Below are positions 22,008 to 33,564 of a stretch of DNA of 64,000 nt, piece after piece. The DNA comes from Tuctoria greenei (taxonomy: Eukaryota; Streptophyta; Magnoliopsida; Poales; Poaceae). The notes beneath the pieces are model-generated. The model made no database searches. It was not told where the DNA came from and was given only the letters and a program-made list of their open reading frames with translations. The number at the start of each line of letters is the position of its first letter. Within the stretch, counting starts at the first letter, position 1. Made by a program: the position numbers and the translations under genes. Location: the NCBI GenBank assembly GCA_036927565.1, contig JAYESD010000008.1, forward strand, positions 118,385,498 through 118,449,497, written 5' to 3'.

Positions 22008-23165
22008 CTACAAAGGATAATGGAAAAGTGGAAGTAGAATCACACACTCTCAAGCGTCTTACCACGCTCTTACAAGTGTTCTTACCGACACTGCAGGTGG
22101 CAAACGGTGGCCGGTATGAAGAAACCAATGAAGTGTGGAATGATTGCAAAGGTGTATCGATTCTGCTCAAGAGTAAGGTGTAGCTTGGATGACACTTTAT
22201 TTGTAGCAAGGATTAGCAACAATGAAATCAGATAGTAAAGTTGAGTAAGTGTCCAAAGTACTTGTCAAAGTTGCTGGTCTAAATGTGTTCCTAGTAGTTC
22301 AAGCTAGCAAGACATGAGACAAAACTAGATGACCCAAAGAATGCAAGCACTTATGTTTTTTTGTTGTTTTTTTCCTCTTTTTTTGTGCGGCTTTTGTTTC
22401 TTGTTTTGCACTTGCCTTTTTCTTTTTTCTTCCTTTTTTTTTCAGAATGTGCTGCAAGGGAAGAACACAATGAAAATCAACCCAAGATATCTCGTGTGTC
22501 TGTCGCAGATTTTCTGCTCAACCTTCCAAGGACAAATAGGTACACTTATATGCTCTAAATTGGAAAACTTAGAACAGCAAGATTGTAGATATATCTCTCC
22601 TCTTTAATTTCAATATATGGAAGACCTATTTTGGAAAAGAACAATAGGAGATACTACCCCCGAAATACAGACTGTTCAGAATTTTTAGGTCAATAACAGA
22701 TTCGGATCTAATGAAATTTCGACATTGATATATATATTTTCTGGGAAAATGATGAATACGAAAGTTATAGAGAACTTCTTAAGCTTTCCAGAAAGTATAA
22801 TAAAATGAAAATCCGAGTTCGTATGAGCTAGATATGATGAAAATACTGAACTGGACAGAGATGAATCTAATCTGGACGTGATGACGTGATTCAAAAGGAT
22901 GAATCAACACAATACAAAACTCAAACTAAGACTAAAAACACTTTCTAAACCAGCAATATGACTCAACAACGGACACAAACTCAACAAAACAAAAATGAAA
23001 ACGAAAGTTGCAAAGGCTCAATGGTGGTTTGGACAAAGTAATGAACAGATCTACTAAACTGCAAGTTTTTTGTGGCTTTTTTTGTGGACTCTAGGTATGA
23101 AAAAAAAAACTAATGTAATGGATAGATGAATTACCTAACGGGCAACCTGGAAATCTGATACCAAT
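20674..23165 (-). other. Interior of gag-only element
   Basis: Positions 20674-22007 are coding on the minus strand. From 22008 to 23165 lies a long non-coding leader with T-rich runs (22355-22445) and no recognisable gene, ending at the primer-binding site beside the right LTR. Confidence 0.7.
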
Positions 23166-23493
23166 TGATAGGAAAAAGGTGATGAGTGAGGCCCGATCTT
23201 CCGATAGGTAATGGGTAAGTTGATTGATGGAGATCTCGACGTTGATGATCCGAGGCTCTCGAGTAGAACACGAACAACCCCTGCAATCACTACACCACCG
23301 CTCCGTTGGTTATCAACCGTGCTGCACACGATTGACCTCGCCAAGAAGGCTAATCCCTGCAAGTACAACCGAGAACACAAGCAAGAACGTAGAAGACACG
23401 ATCTGAAATCGCGAAGTTGGGGTTTCACAAACCGAAGAACGGCGATATTATTGATCTAAGCAAAACCCAATTGTTCATGGCGGCTACTATGGA

Positions 23494-23503
23494 GTATATA
23501 TAG
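23494..23503 (-). promoter_or_regulatory. TATA box in the 5' LTR of the gag-only element
   Basis: On the minus strand ctatatatac lies about 330 bp before the LTR end. The same sequence is in the other LTR at 19844-19853. Position and sequence fit the element's promoter. Confidence 0.6.
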
Positions 23504-24323
23504 GTGGGAGGACGTCCAAGGGGGTGTTGGGGTCGTGACCTAACCCTAACACACGAAAATAATGGACTTAGACTTGATACAAGGCCCAATGGCCCAATAC
23601 GGTGGCGCAGCACCCTGACAGATTCTGTACTTGATTTTGTTTCGACGATTCCCGTAGACTCCGAAGGTGTTTTGACATGGGACCGGTGCCATTGGAAAGG
23701 ATATCCTCTCCTCTTTCCGTGCATATGTAGAACGTCCAAAACGGAGTTCGTATGCGTCCTGGGCGTCCGTTTTAGTGCGTACTGCTCCTGGACTCCGAGT
23801 TGGATACGATTTGGAGTTTGGTTCGGTTTCCATCTTCTTTGAACGAATTCTCTGGTCTTCCACGTCCCTAATACTCTCTCCAAGTACTCCTTGAACCTCT
23901 CCATGGATCCTAATCACAAATAAATCATTAAGTAGCAATTTATGTTCAAAAACATATAAGGAAATATATAAGAACGAGTTCACCTCTGAAATTAATTGTT
24001 GTGTATGAACTCTATTGATTGCATCTTGTATGTTCAATGGAGTGTTATTTGTATCCATAGAAGTGATGTCCTCATCATCCTCCCCTTCTTGAATTGGAGT
24101 CGTCCTCGACTCAAGTTCATCTTCTATCATGTGTGGGTCCATATGTGCAACGCCATCAAATCTTCTTGTAAGCATAAAAGGAGGAGGCCAAGGTGGTGGA
24201 CGGCATAGTGCACCATCTTGATCTTGTCCAAACAAGAGCGCACATTCACTTGAGCCAGGATCCCAAACAAATAAACTTTGTACCATATTTGTAGGTGCAA
24301 TGATAATGTGCATGATCTCGTCA

Positions 24324-24851
24324 TCCACTACCTGAGGTGTCCTGGAGAGGCACACCTTGTCGGGTACAGCGATAGCGACCACGCCGGCAACATCAACACC
24401 AGCAAAAGCACGAGCGGGATCCTCTTCTTCTTCGGCAAGTGTCTCGTTAGCTGGCACTCAGTCAAGCAACAGTTGGTGGCCATGTCCAGTCGCGAGGCCG
24501 AGTACATAGCGGCCTCCACCGCTTTGACTCAAGCGCTATGGCTTGTTCAACTACTTGGTGATCTCCTCAGCAGAGACACTGGAGCGGCGGAACTCAGGGT
24601 GGACAACGTGTCCGCTTTGGCCCTGGCAAAGAACCCCTCCATGAACGGAGCAAGCACATCCGGGTGAGGTACCACTTAATCCGAGGTTGCTTGGAGGAAG
24701 GGAGCATCAAGGTTAGCTACATCAACACCAAGGATCAACTTGCGGACCTGCTCACCAAGCCTCTTGGGAGGATCAGGTTCCTGGAGCTTTGTTCCAAGGC
24801 CAGGCTGGTCCAGATTTCCCACAAGACGATGCACAAGACTTAGGGGGAGAG
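24324..24851 (+). pseudogene. Copia-2 RNase H, C-terminal part
   Basis: Resumes after the nested element. Joining 19515 to 24329 continues the frame from LDHDLH to YLRCPG. RNase H motifs are visible: GYSDSDHAGN, SREAEYIAAS and LRVDNVSALALAKN. A frameshift follows near 24660, after which the coding sequence is read in other frames up to the polypurine tract. Confidence 0.85.
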
Positions 24852-25218
24852 TGATGGGAATAAGTCTTTGTACTTGGTCTTTGTGGGCAGCTTTATTTCA
24901 GCATCTTGGACTCCTAGGACAACAGTTGTATCAGTTTTTATTTCAGCATCTTGGACTGCTTTTAGAGCAGCTAGGACAACAGTTAGCATGGCATCTTGAC
25001 TGCTTTTAGGACAACAGTTAGCATCTTCTAGGACAGTACCTAGTTTGGCATTTTAGACCAGCATCTAGCATATTCTTGGCTGGTTAGCAGCAGCCTATAA
25101 ATATGTATCTCCAACCTCTTGGAGGGTATGACATTGTGTGAGGAATAGACAAGAAAATTGCCCTAACCCTCTAGTCTCATCCTCTCTTCAATGAGAGTAA
25201 AAAATTCAGCTTCTAACA

Positions 25219-25500
25219 TTACTTCCCACATGTGTCGCACCTAGAGCCGTACCCTCATCACCGCATATACCACAAAGATGCTAGTCTAAGATGCTTAGAT
25301 GTTGTCCTAATATGTTGTCCTTAAGGTGCTGTCCTAGCTGTCCTTAAGATAATGTTCTAAGATAATGTTCTAGTGTCCTTAATATGTTGTCCTAGTGTCC
25401 TTAAGATGCTGTCCTAATTGGGGCTACAAAAACCATGCATAGACGCTAAGGTACAAGAACAAAAGATCATGCAAAGATGCTAAAGTACAAGACCATTCAA
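25219..25500 (-). mobile_element. Copia-1 continuation and LTR-like debris
   Basis: 25219-25262 is the reverse complement of copia gag sequence that continues the frame interrupted at 14788 (compare 15855-15900 in Copia-2). From 25263 to about 25450 come repeated gtccttaag/tgttgtccta units, the same style as the taggacaacag units in the Copia-2 LTR on the other strand. This is probably a decayed Copia-1 LTR. No gene. Confidence 0.55.
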
Positions 25501-25509
25501 AGATGCACA

Positions 25510-25666
25510 AGACTTATTCTAGCAGAAGCTGGACAACTTCCGCTGATAGTCTTCCAGACCATGAACAACCTACAACTCTTGCACGTTCTGGTTGATGGCG
25601 GGGCGGCACTCAACCTCATCGGTTTCACAGCTTTCAAGAAGCTGCAGGTCCTTATGTCAGATCTTA
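25510..25666 (+). pseudogene. Tat protease, first part
   Basis: Reads LILAEAGQLPLIVFQTMNN and the active-site block LVDGGAALNLIG, with D-G-G in place of the usual D-S/T-G, as is common in this lineage. Interrupted after MSDL by the Harbinger-like element. Confidence 0.8.
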
Positions 25667-26995
25667 GACCCCCTTTGGCACAGCTTTCAGCTTCTGATTC
25701 TCCTAATTCACTTCTGATTCTCTGGGGAAGATGATTCATCGAATTCTCCAGGTGAATTAGAATCTGTTTTATAAAATCGTTTGGCAGGAGAACTGATTCT
25801 TGATTCGTGAAAGAGAAGTGTTTGTATGAAATGTCTGTTTTACCCTCAATATGGATTTTTTTCAAGAAACACATATACAAACATATTATAAATTGTATGA
25901 ACATACTGAGGTATTTTTTCGCATGTTGTAATGTATTAAAATTTTATTTTAGTTGCAACGTAGCAATACCATCTGGTACCTCATAATGGCACACAACAAT
26001 TTCATACAGCAATGTAATCCAAAGTTCTATCTAGCATTCATAATCAGTTTCATAAATTATAATCTGAAACAAAGAATATATATTATCCTAAGGAATAGTT
26101 CACTGTTTTGAGGTGATACAAATTACAACACGAAAAAAATGAACACAATAACAACAACTGACCATTCAATACTGATTGCACATAAACACATTACATTTTT
26201 GCTGAAATAAGAGCAAAAATTCCAGATGTACAACAGTGAAAAAATTCCAGCAATGACACAAGCATCCACAACGTGCATCAAGTAACCAAAACTGCATCAA
26301 ACAATTATCAGATCACGTATTACCTTCGATTACAACAGTGTGAGATCAACTTGTAGGGAGATGGGTGTGCCTGGGCCATTGATGATATGAACTGTGAGAA
26401 CGATTTGAAGAGGAAAACAAGGATTGGGGAATCAAAAGGATGTTGGTTCAGAGGGGTTATCGAGAGGAGAGAGCCAACCGAGATCCAATACCCAGTTGAA
26501 GAGGGATGCGCCAGGACAGGGAACCGCCGGACAGGGAGCTGAAGAGGGAGGAGAGGGATGCACGAACGCAGGCAGAGAGGGATGCGCGGACCAGGGAGCC
26601 GGAGACGGAGGCCTGCGCCGGCGACAAATGCGCGTCGATTGAGGAACGAAGGAGCAAACCCTAGGGAGGCGCCACAATTGCCATTGGGGCGACAGGAGGA
26701 GAGCGAACCGAGAGGGAGATCTGGTATGGACCGTGGGTGCCTGTTCGCCTTTTCGGGGGGTTTTGTTGAGTGGCATTGCGGGTAATTTCATCCGAAGTAC
26801 AGGGTTAGGTTCATATTTGGTTTGCTGAGATGTTGTTTCGGGCCGCGGGGAAGCAGGTTTTTTTAGCTTCACGATTCCTTCATAAAAAAGAGAATTGATT
26901 CACCCCGCTTCACACATGAATCAGGTATCCAAAAACATTGTTTGGCACAGCTTCTCAGTGAGAATCAGGAGCTGGAAGCTGTGCTAAAGGGGGCC
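25667..26995. mobile_element. PIF/Harbinger-like non-autonomous element
   Basis: Ends are GACCCCCTTTGGCACAGC and, inverted, GGCCCCCTTTAGCACAGC; the inverted match extends about 30 bp. The target duplication is TTA (25664-25666, 26996-26998), typical of PIF/Harbinger. Removing it restores the Tat protease frame. No transposase is visible. The middle (26400-26760) is GC-rich and on the minus strand looks like a plant 5' UTR and first-exon stretch (agggtttgctccttcg). Confidence 0.88.
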
Positions 26996-26998
26996 TTA

Positions 26999-27306
26999 AG
27001 CCCTCGCGCCCATTCTCCGAAGTGGGTCCGGGAGTCGTTACTCCGCTCGGTTGTGTCTCTCTCCCGGTAACATTCGGGGCACATGAGAACTACCGTTCAG
27101 AGAAGTTGATCTTTGCTGTGGCAGAGATTAGTCTTCCCTTCAACTCCATCCTCGGCGGACCGACTCTGTACCGGTTCATGGCGGTAGCCCATTATGGCTA
27201 TCTAGTATTGAAGATGCCGACACCTACATGTGTCCTCAGGATTCGAGGAGATCGTACTACGGGAGTCACCACATTGGAGAAGCTACATGCGCTCGCCTGT
27301 GTGTAG
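26999..27306 (+). pseudogene. Tat protease, second part
   Basis: Resumes as KPSRPFSEVGPG when the insert and one TTA are removed. It continues through VSLPVTFG and AEISLPFNSILGGPTLYRF to a stop at 27304. Confidence 0.8.
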
Positions 27307-27435
27307 CCAAGCAGCGAAGACAATGTTCCTCTCAAAGTCGTCCAAATTGGTTCTAAAGCCGCTCAACCACTCGCATTGCGGGAGGCCTGTGTGACAAATA
27401 GGAACTCGCGCTCATCACCTTCCTCAAGGCTAATG

Positions 27436-28428
27436 TAGACGTGTTTGCATGGCAACCATCACAAATGTCTGCGATCTCCTGGGAGGTGATTGAGCATCAT
27501 CTGAAGGTCTACCTCGACGCACGACCAATTCAACAGAAGCCCCGAAAGCAGTCCATCATGCGACAAAACTTTATCCGTGAAGAAATCAAAATGCCGCTCG
27601 ATGCTGGATTCATCCGAAAGGTTCATCATCCACGATGGCTGGCAAACCAGTCGTCGTCCCCAAGGCAGAGGGAAGCTTCGGATGTGCATCGACTACACCA
27701 CACTCAATAAGGCATGTCCAAAAGACCATTTTCCACTTCCAAGAATAGACCAAATAGTAGATTCTAATTCTGGCTGTGATTTATTATGCTTTCTAGATGC
27801 ATATTCTGGTTTCTATCAAATACCAATGGCTAGGGAAGATGAAGAACACACAACTTTTATCACACTAGATGATCGATACTGTTATACTTTTATGCCTTAT
27901 AGTCTCAAGAATGCTCTATCAACTTTTGTGCGAGCTATGCATTAAACATTTGGGGATCTTATTCGGGATCTGGTAGAGGTGTACGTTGATGACATCGTTG
28001 TCAAAGTCAGGACTAGAGACTCCTTACTGTACAACCTCCAGTCAGTCATTGACAAATTGTGCATAATGCACACGAAGCTAAACCTAGACAAGTGTGTCTC
28101 TGGGGTCTCTTCTGGAAAGCTCTTTAAATTTTTGTTGACACACTGAGGAATTGAGGCAAACCAAGAGAAGATAAAAGCCATTGAATTGATGCGTCCTCCT
28201 GCCTGCATCAAAGATGTCCAGAAGCTTACGGGATGCTTGACCGCACTTAGTTGGTTTATCTCTAGACTAGCTGGGCAGGCTCTTCCGTTCTTCAAGCTGT
28301 TGCAGAAATCTGGACCATTCAACTGGTCCGAAGAAGCAGATAAGGCGTTTCAGGAGCTGAAGCAATCTCTTACAACGTTACCAATCATGGTGGCTCCTGA
28401 AGTAGGTGAGCCTCTATTGCTGTATATC
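27436..28428 (+). pseudogene. Tat reverse transcriptase and start of RNase H
   Basis: Begins VFAWQPSQM; a frameshift lies near 27650. RT motifs are MCIDYTTLNKACPKDHFPLP, LCFLDAYSGFYQIPMA and the catalytic YVDDIVVK at about 27981. Stops are at 27943 and 28144. RNase H starts with PLLLYI, where hAT-C is inserted. Confidence 0.88.
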
Positions 28429-28873
28429 CAAGGTTGTAAACCCACGCCTGGATGCTTAGACGCCGGCCGAGTGCCAGGACGCCCGCCTAGGCGAGCCCCA
28501 GGCGATGAAGGCACACCAGGGATTAGAACAGAAGTAGTGCAGTGAGGTGCAGCAGCAAGAGGCGTGCCAGATCTGGAAGGAGGGGAAGGTGGGGGGAGGG
28601 GGTGGCTGAGGCAGGACCAGCGAGGGAGAAGAGCAGCGGAGAAGAAGGACAGGCGCTGGCGGCGCAGGAGATCGGGAGAGAAGCGGGGCAGGAGAGAATA
28701 AGAGAAGGCTGTGTAGGGGGGCACCATTCTAAGGCCCAATAGGCCCAAAAATAGATATCCCCTCATTTATAATCCAACAGTGCATCTATTCCAGAGCATA
28801 ACCCTAATAGTCGCCCCCTGTCCGACCCTTTCCTCATCAGCGCCGCCGGGGCTCGCCCCTTGCTTCTGCCGCC

Positions 28874-29000
28874 ATGGTCTCTCTTCACCTGCTCCTCCGG
28901 CACCGGTTTTCTTTGTCGGTGGCGACTTCCTTCTCCTCCCCTCCCTCCTCCCCTCGGTGGCGCGCCTTTGCCACCCATCCCGGCGGCGGCGAGCGGCAGA
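28874..29000 (+). pseudogene. Organelle-targeting-like first exon carried in hAT-C
   Basis: An ATG in a GC-rich setting opens a frame of 42 residues up to the insertion point, beginning MVSLHLLLRHRFSLSVATSF and ending with Gly/Glu/Arg-rich residues. It is rich in Ser, Arg and hydrophobics, has no acidic residue until near the end and contains RAFAT, like a mitochondrial or plastid transit peptide. Upstream, 28720-28870 resembles a promoter/5' UTR (ggcccaataggccca, taaccctaat). It may be a host-gene fragment captured by the transposon. The source gene is not recognised. Confidence 0.4.
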
Positions 29001-29194
29001 TGTTGAAAATAATCTTGTTTCTAGAAGGAAAATCGCGTCCAGATTCGGACGTGCCTAGTAGAGATAGAAATAGAGTCTAAATGGTAGTTTAAAGAGTCCA
29101 GTCATAGTTAAAAGAGACTCCTATTTGTAATAGTCTATAAAAAGTCAGATTTACTTGAGGAATAAACACAAAATCAACTTTCGAAATTCCAACA

Positions 29195-29634
29195 ATTGGT
29201 AATCATAGCGAGAACGATCGTGCGGACATACCTCGTCGATTCGTGGCGCCACCTGGCAAATCCCGACGTGTCGACGCGGATCTCAAGGAAAGCGATCGAA
29301 TCCGACGTGGATTCGGCAGAGATCCGGGGGGCAGACGTCGACTCTGGTCGGCAGCGCGTTCGAGGAAGGCAGCGCGACTCCGGCGAGGGGCGCAATCGAC
29401 AGACGGGGCGGCTTGGCGGCCGCGAGGCAAGAGGCAGAACTCGGCGTCGACTGTCGGCGGAGGCCAGCGGGCGGGTCTGGCGCCAGTACAGCTTGCGTAG
29501 CGCTCGGGCCATGATCGACGCGAATCGCACCCATCTAGCGTGGATCCAATCGATTTGTAGGGCGAAACTCGACTGCGGCTCTGGGCAAGCTAGAATCCAC
29601 GGGAGCGGCGGCGCTGTCTGGTTGGAGAACTCAC
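29195..29634 (+). other. GC-rich leader of the pol-less element
   Basis: From the primer-binding site to the Copia-3 insertion. Rich in gatcga/tcgacg words. No supported protein. Confidence 0.5.
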
Positions 29635-30250
29635 TGTTGGAAATCCGCCCCTAGAACCTCCCTAGTTGCTCTAGTCAGGTGCTGTACAGATCTGGGTGAA
29701 CAAATCAGATCACTTGCAGCCTGACAGAGGTGAACAGAGAGATTAGAGGGACTGCTGGTGCGCAGTACAGAGAGGACAGGACAACAGGAGGAGGTATGGG
29801 GTACTCTTGTGGTGTACTGCGCTGGTACAAGGATGAACAGCGATGAACAGGATGCCCCTGTAGTAGTACTGCGCAAGAACAGCAGGCTACAGGGATCTAT
29901 CTTCGATGCTGCCGTGAGGGCTCTTATGGAGACTTTATTATTCAATCTGAATATTGATCTACGATACAGGTAGGGGGGGCCTGCACCCTTGCTTTTATAG
30001 GGGAGGTACACAGAGTCCTGACCTATTACACCTTAATAGATCCTGACTCAAATACGTGATCTCTAAACAAACTAGGACTGCTTATCTATTAGAAAAGATC
30101 TGAATCCTATTAACTAGGTGCTGCCGCACCACCCTGCAGTGTTCAATATGGACTCTGCAGGTTTCTTGTACGTGCCCTCCCTGGATATTGAGTCCTGATC
30201 GGACTCCCTGCACCAAGGCAAGCACCGTACAAGAGCTTCCTGTTACAGGG

Positions 30251-31893
30251 TCATGTAACATTCTCCTCCTGACCCTGAAACTGACGCATGTCCAGGATCC
30301 TGATCCTTCTCCTCATCTCGACGAACTTCTGTCTTCCAAGTCCCTTGGTCAAGATGTCCGCCATTTGGTCCTTCGTAGAGATTTGCTCAAGCACTATAAC
30401 ACCATTGTCTACACACTCCCGTATGTAGTGATATTTGGTGTCGATGTGCTTGCTCCTGTCATGGTGTACCAGATTTTTGCTCAAGTCTATGGTAGACTTG
30501 TTGTCAACCCGTAGCACTGGCGTCTTCACCTGTTCAGCCAAGTCTTCCATCAGCCGTGCCATCCATACACCTTGACATGCCCCTGAGCTGCTGCAATATA
30601 TTCTGCCTCACACGAAGACAAGGCCACCACCTTCTCCTTGCTGAACTGCCACGAAACGGGGCTGTTTCCTAGACAAAACAGCACCCCACTTGTGCTCTTG
30701 CGGTCCTCCACGTCTCCCGCATAGTCACTATCTGAGTAGCCAATCAACTCCATGTTGCCTCCCTTTGGATAGAAGACCTCGAAGTGGATCGTACCCGCTA
30801 TATAGCGTACGATGCGCTTGACTGCAGCGTAGTGTTCTTCTCTTGGCTCCTCCAAGAACCGACTCACGTACCCAACCGAGTAGGCGAGGTCGGGGCGTGT
30901 GTTCACCAAATATCGCAGCCCTCCCACCAAAATCCTGTAATCCGTTGCGTGCACCAACAGACTGTCACTTGTCTTGTAAAGCTTCAGGCCTTGCTCCATG
31001 GGGAATGCACAAGGGTTGCACTCCTCCAGACCAGCTTTTGAGACAAGCTTGGAAGCGTAGGCCGCCTGCCCAACACTTATCCCTGCTTCAGACTGCCGCA
31101 CCTCCAGGCCAAGATAATACGACAAGAGGCCCAAGTCGCTCATCTTGAACCGCTTCATCATCTCCTCCTTGAACTTCTTGATGTCGCCCCCTCCTGTGAT
31201 CACGAGATCGTCGACGTACACGCCGACGATGAGCTTTTCCCCTCCAACTCCACGGAAGTAAATCCCGTGCTCGCTCATACTCTTCTGGAAACCAAGCGAT
31301 AGCAAGCTATCGTTGAGCTTGACATTCCAGGCCCTGGGCGCTTGATGAAGTCCGTACAAAGCCTTCTTGAGCCTGTACACCTTGTGTTCGGCTCCGTCGA
31401 TGATGAAGCCAGCGGGCTGAGAGACGTACACCTCCTCCATCAGATCGCCGTTCAGGAAGGCGCTCTTCACATCCATGTGGTGTACCTCCCATCCCTTGTG
31501 CGCAGCTACTGCAAGGAGCAAGCGAACAGACTCGAGACGGGCTACAGGAGCGAATACCTCGTCAAAGTCTATTCCTTGCCACTGGACATAGCCTTTAGCC
31601 ACCAATCGAGCATTGTGCTTCACCACCTCTCCATGCTTGTCCCTCTTCACCTTGAACACCCACTTGAGACCAATGGCCTTGTGTCCTGCAGGAAGATCAA
31701 CAATTTGCCACGTCTTGTTCTCTTCTATAGACTCCATCTCCTCGAGCATGGCCCGTCTCCAGCACGGGTGTTCCTCGGCATCGGCGAAGGACGTAGGCTC
31801 CTCTGCAGTGGTAAACATGAGCTCCCCCTCCTCCAGGCTCGGTGGGCATGGAGCGTGCCCAAGAGGGGTGAGGGTTCCCAACACGTTGCGCAT
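30251..31893 (-). pseudogene. Copia-3 reverse transcriptase and RNase H
   Basis: Open for 447 codons from 31893 to 30550: KWVFKVKRDKHGEVVKHNARL, HMDVKSAFLNGDL, KALYGLHQAPRAW, catalytic YVDDLVITGGG at about 31200, then RNase H GYSDSDYAGD and SSCEAEYIAAA. One frameshift near 30580 separates the last part (LRVDNKSTIDLSKN, DILTKGLGRQKF) at 30251-30562, which ends inside the LTR edge. Confidence 0.9.
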
Positions 31894-33564
31894 CGTGCGG
31901 AACCGAAGTGCAACGTTGTCGTTGTGGTAGGCGTCGACATTGCTGCCGACATCCGTCGGCGGCGTAGCGAAGCGGATGGGTCGTGGAGGCTGCTGGGGGT
32001 GACGAAGGTGCTGGAATCTTCAAAACTGGACCCTCCCGCTGCTGCTGACCCCTGTGCAGGGCTGTCCCAGCTCTGCTCCGTGCTGGGCAAACCCTGCAGG
32101 AGCCTACGGGGAGTCGCAGGAGGTGCTGGTCGCCTACCAGCAGCCCTGGTGTGCCGCACCGGGGCCCCTGGGGTCTGGACAGACCCTGTTGCGCCCCTCC
32201 TGGGTGCTGCAGGGGTGCTGTTTGGTCCCTCCGAGTCCTGCAACACCTTGCTAGGTGCTGGAACAGCAGGTTCAACATGTGCTAAACCCATGGAGTCGAC
32301 GTAGAACGCATCATAAATTCTGAAGTAGTTGACGGCTGGTCGCTCCCCGTGCCAAGCTTCATATGGCGTCTTCCCGTCGAGGCCGTGGGTGGGGGATCTA
32401 TTCAAGATGTAGACGACTGTTAGGACCGCCTCACCCCAAAAGAACCCGGGCATACCCTTCGCCTTCAACATGCTTCTCGCCATTCCGACCACCGTCTGGT
32501 TGCGCCGCTCCACAACCCCGTTTTGTTGCAGCGTGTATGGGGCTGTGAGCTGACGCTGTACGCCGTGTTGAGCGCAGTACTTGCCGAACTCCTATGAGGT
32601 GAACTCCCCTCCGCGATCAGTATGAAGTAGCTTCAGCCTCCTCCCGGACTCTAATTCAGCTGTCGCATGGAATTGCTGAATTAAGTCGGGCGCCTTGTCC
32701 TTGCTTGCTAGGAGATAGAGCCACATATAGCAGCTCATGTCATCCACTAGCAACAAGAACATCTTGTTGCCGCCTGGAGTCGTCGACGTGATCGGCCCGC
32801 AGATGTCGCCATGGACGAGGTCGAGCGCGCCCTCCGCGCGCCGACGAGCTTGCGTGGGGAAGCTAGAGTGCCTTTGCTTCCCGGCCAAGCAAGCCTCGCA
32901 CAATTGATCGACATGATCAATTTGCGGAAGCCCGAGCACCATCTCCTCCTTCGCCAGCTTCCGAAGCACCTGGAAGCCGACGTGTCCGAAACGTTCGTGC
33001 CAACGCCACACGATGTCACCACGTCGTGCAGTCAGGCAAACTGGACGCGTGATGTTGAGCCTGACAGGGTACAACTTGTTGTCGTCGCACCGCACTCGTG
33101 TGATGAGACGGTTCTGCTCGTCTCGAATGTGCATCACCCCTGCATGCATGGTGACGCTGTAGCCATCCTCATCCAGCTGCCCGAGGCTGATGAGGTTGGT
33201 GGTGAGACGCGGGATGAGGTAGACACCAGTGAGCCACCGATTCTCACCCGTGTCGCAGACGAACAGGACCGTGCCCTTCCCCTCGATCCGCACGGCCGAG
33301 TTGTCGCTGAACTTGATTGTTCCGATAACGTTCTTGTCGAGCTCGGAGAAGACGGCGCGCGAACCGGTCATGTGGTTGGTCGCGCTCGTGTCGAGGTACC
33401 AAAGGGCGTCGTCGGAGTCGTCGTCGTCATGGCCACGATGTGCGAAGACGTGTCCCTCCACTATCTCCAGTGGACGCGTGGAACGCTCGCGTACAGGCTC
33501 CTCCTGTACTGAGATAGCCCTTGTCATGAACAAGGCGCCATCCTCCTCTGCCTTCGTCACGTGC
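31894..33564 (-). pseudogene. Copia-3 protease and integrase
   Basis: Protease WYLDTSATNHMTG near 33370-33408; integrase zinc region HERFGHVGFQVLRKL to CEACLAGKQ; core HGDICGPITSTTPGG and LLHTDRGGEFTS followed by a stop near 32595; third acidic region VVERRNQTVVGMA. After PAVNYFRIYD the usual end of integrase is missing and the frame passes into an unrelated Pro/Ala-rich linker, which indicates an internal deletion near 32310. Confidence 0.88.

Larger units (their letters stand above)
19516..24323 (-). mobile_element. Gag-only LTR retrotransposon nested in Copia-2
   Basis: Two LTRs of exactly 1,158 bp, 19516-20673 and 23166-24323, run from TGATAGGAAAAAGG to GATCTCGTCA on the plus strand. The 5-bp target duplication tccac is exact (19511-19515, 24324-24328). 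On the minus strand the primer-binding site ttggtatcagat abuts the right LTR, so the right LTR is 5'. About 13 differences separate the LTRs by eye, roughly 1%, which makes it one of the youngest insertions. The interior encodes one gag-like protein and no protease, RT or integrase. Confidence 0.95.
14789..25218 (+). mobile_element. Copia-2, full-length element with nested insertion
   Basis: The 5' LTR is 14789-15166 and the 3' LTR 24852-25218, both from TGATGGGAATAAG to CTAACA. The primer-binding site ttggtatcagagcc is at 15169-15182 and the polypurine tract agggggaga at 24842-24850. Flanks are ctgct and ttact, a 5-bp duplication that fits if two transitions occurred. By eye the LTRs differ at about 17 of 366 sites plus a 12-bp indel. 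It sits in Copia-1, an element of its own family, and carries the gag-only element at 19516-24323. Confidence 0.9.

Noticed and set aside
23546..24457. 303-codon minus-strand frame with a distinct N-terminus
   Set aside because: It is the LTR-encoded part of the gag-only element fused by chance to the antisense of Copia-2 RNase H; no promoter or homology supports it as a gene.
31342..33512. Plus-strand frames of up to 320 codons opposite Copia-3
   Set aside because: Antisense shadows of integrase and RT; no independent homology.
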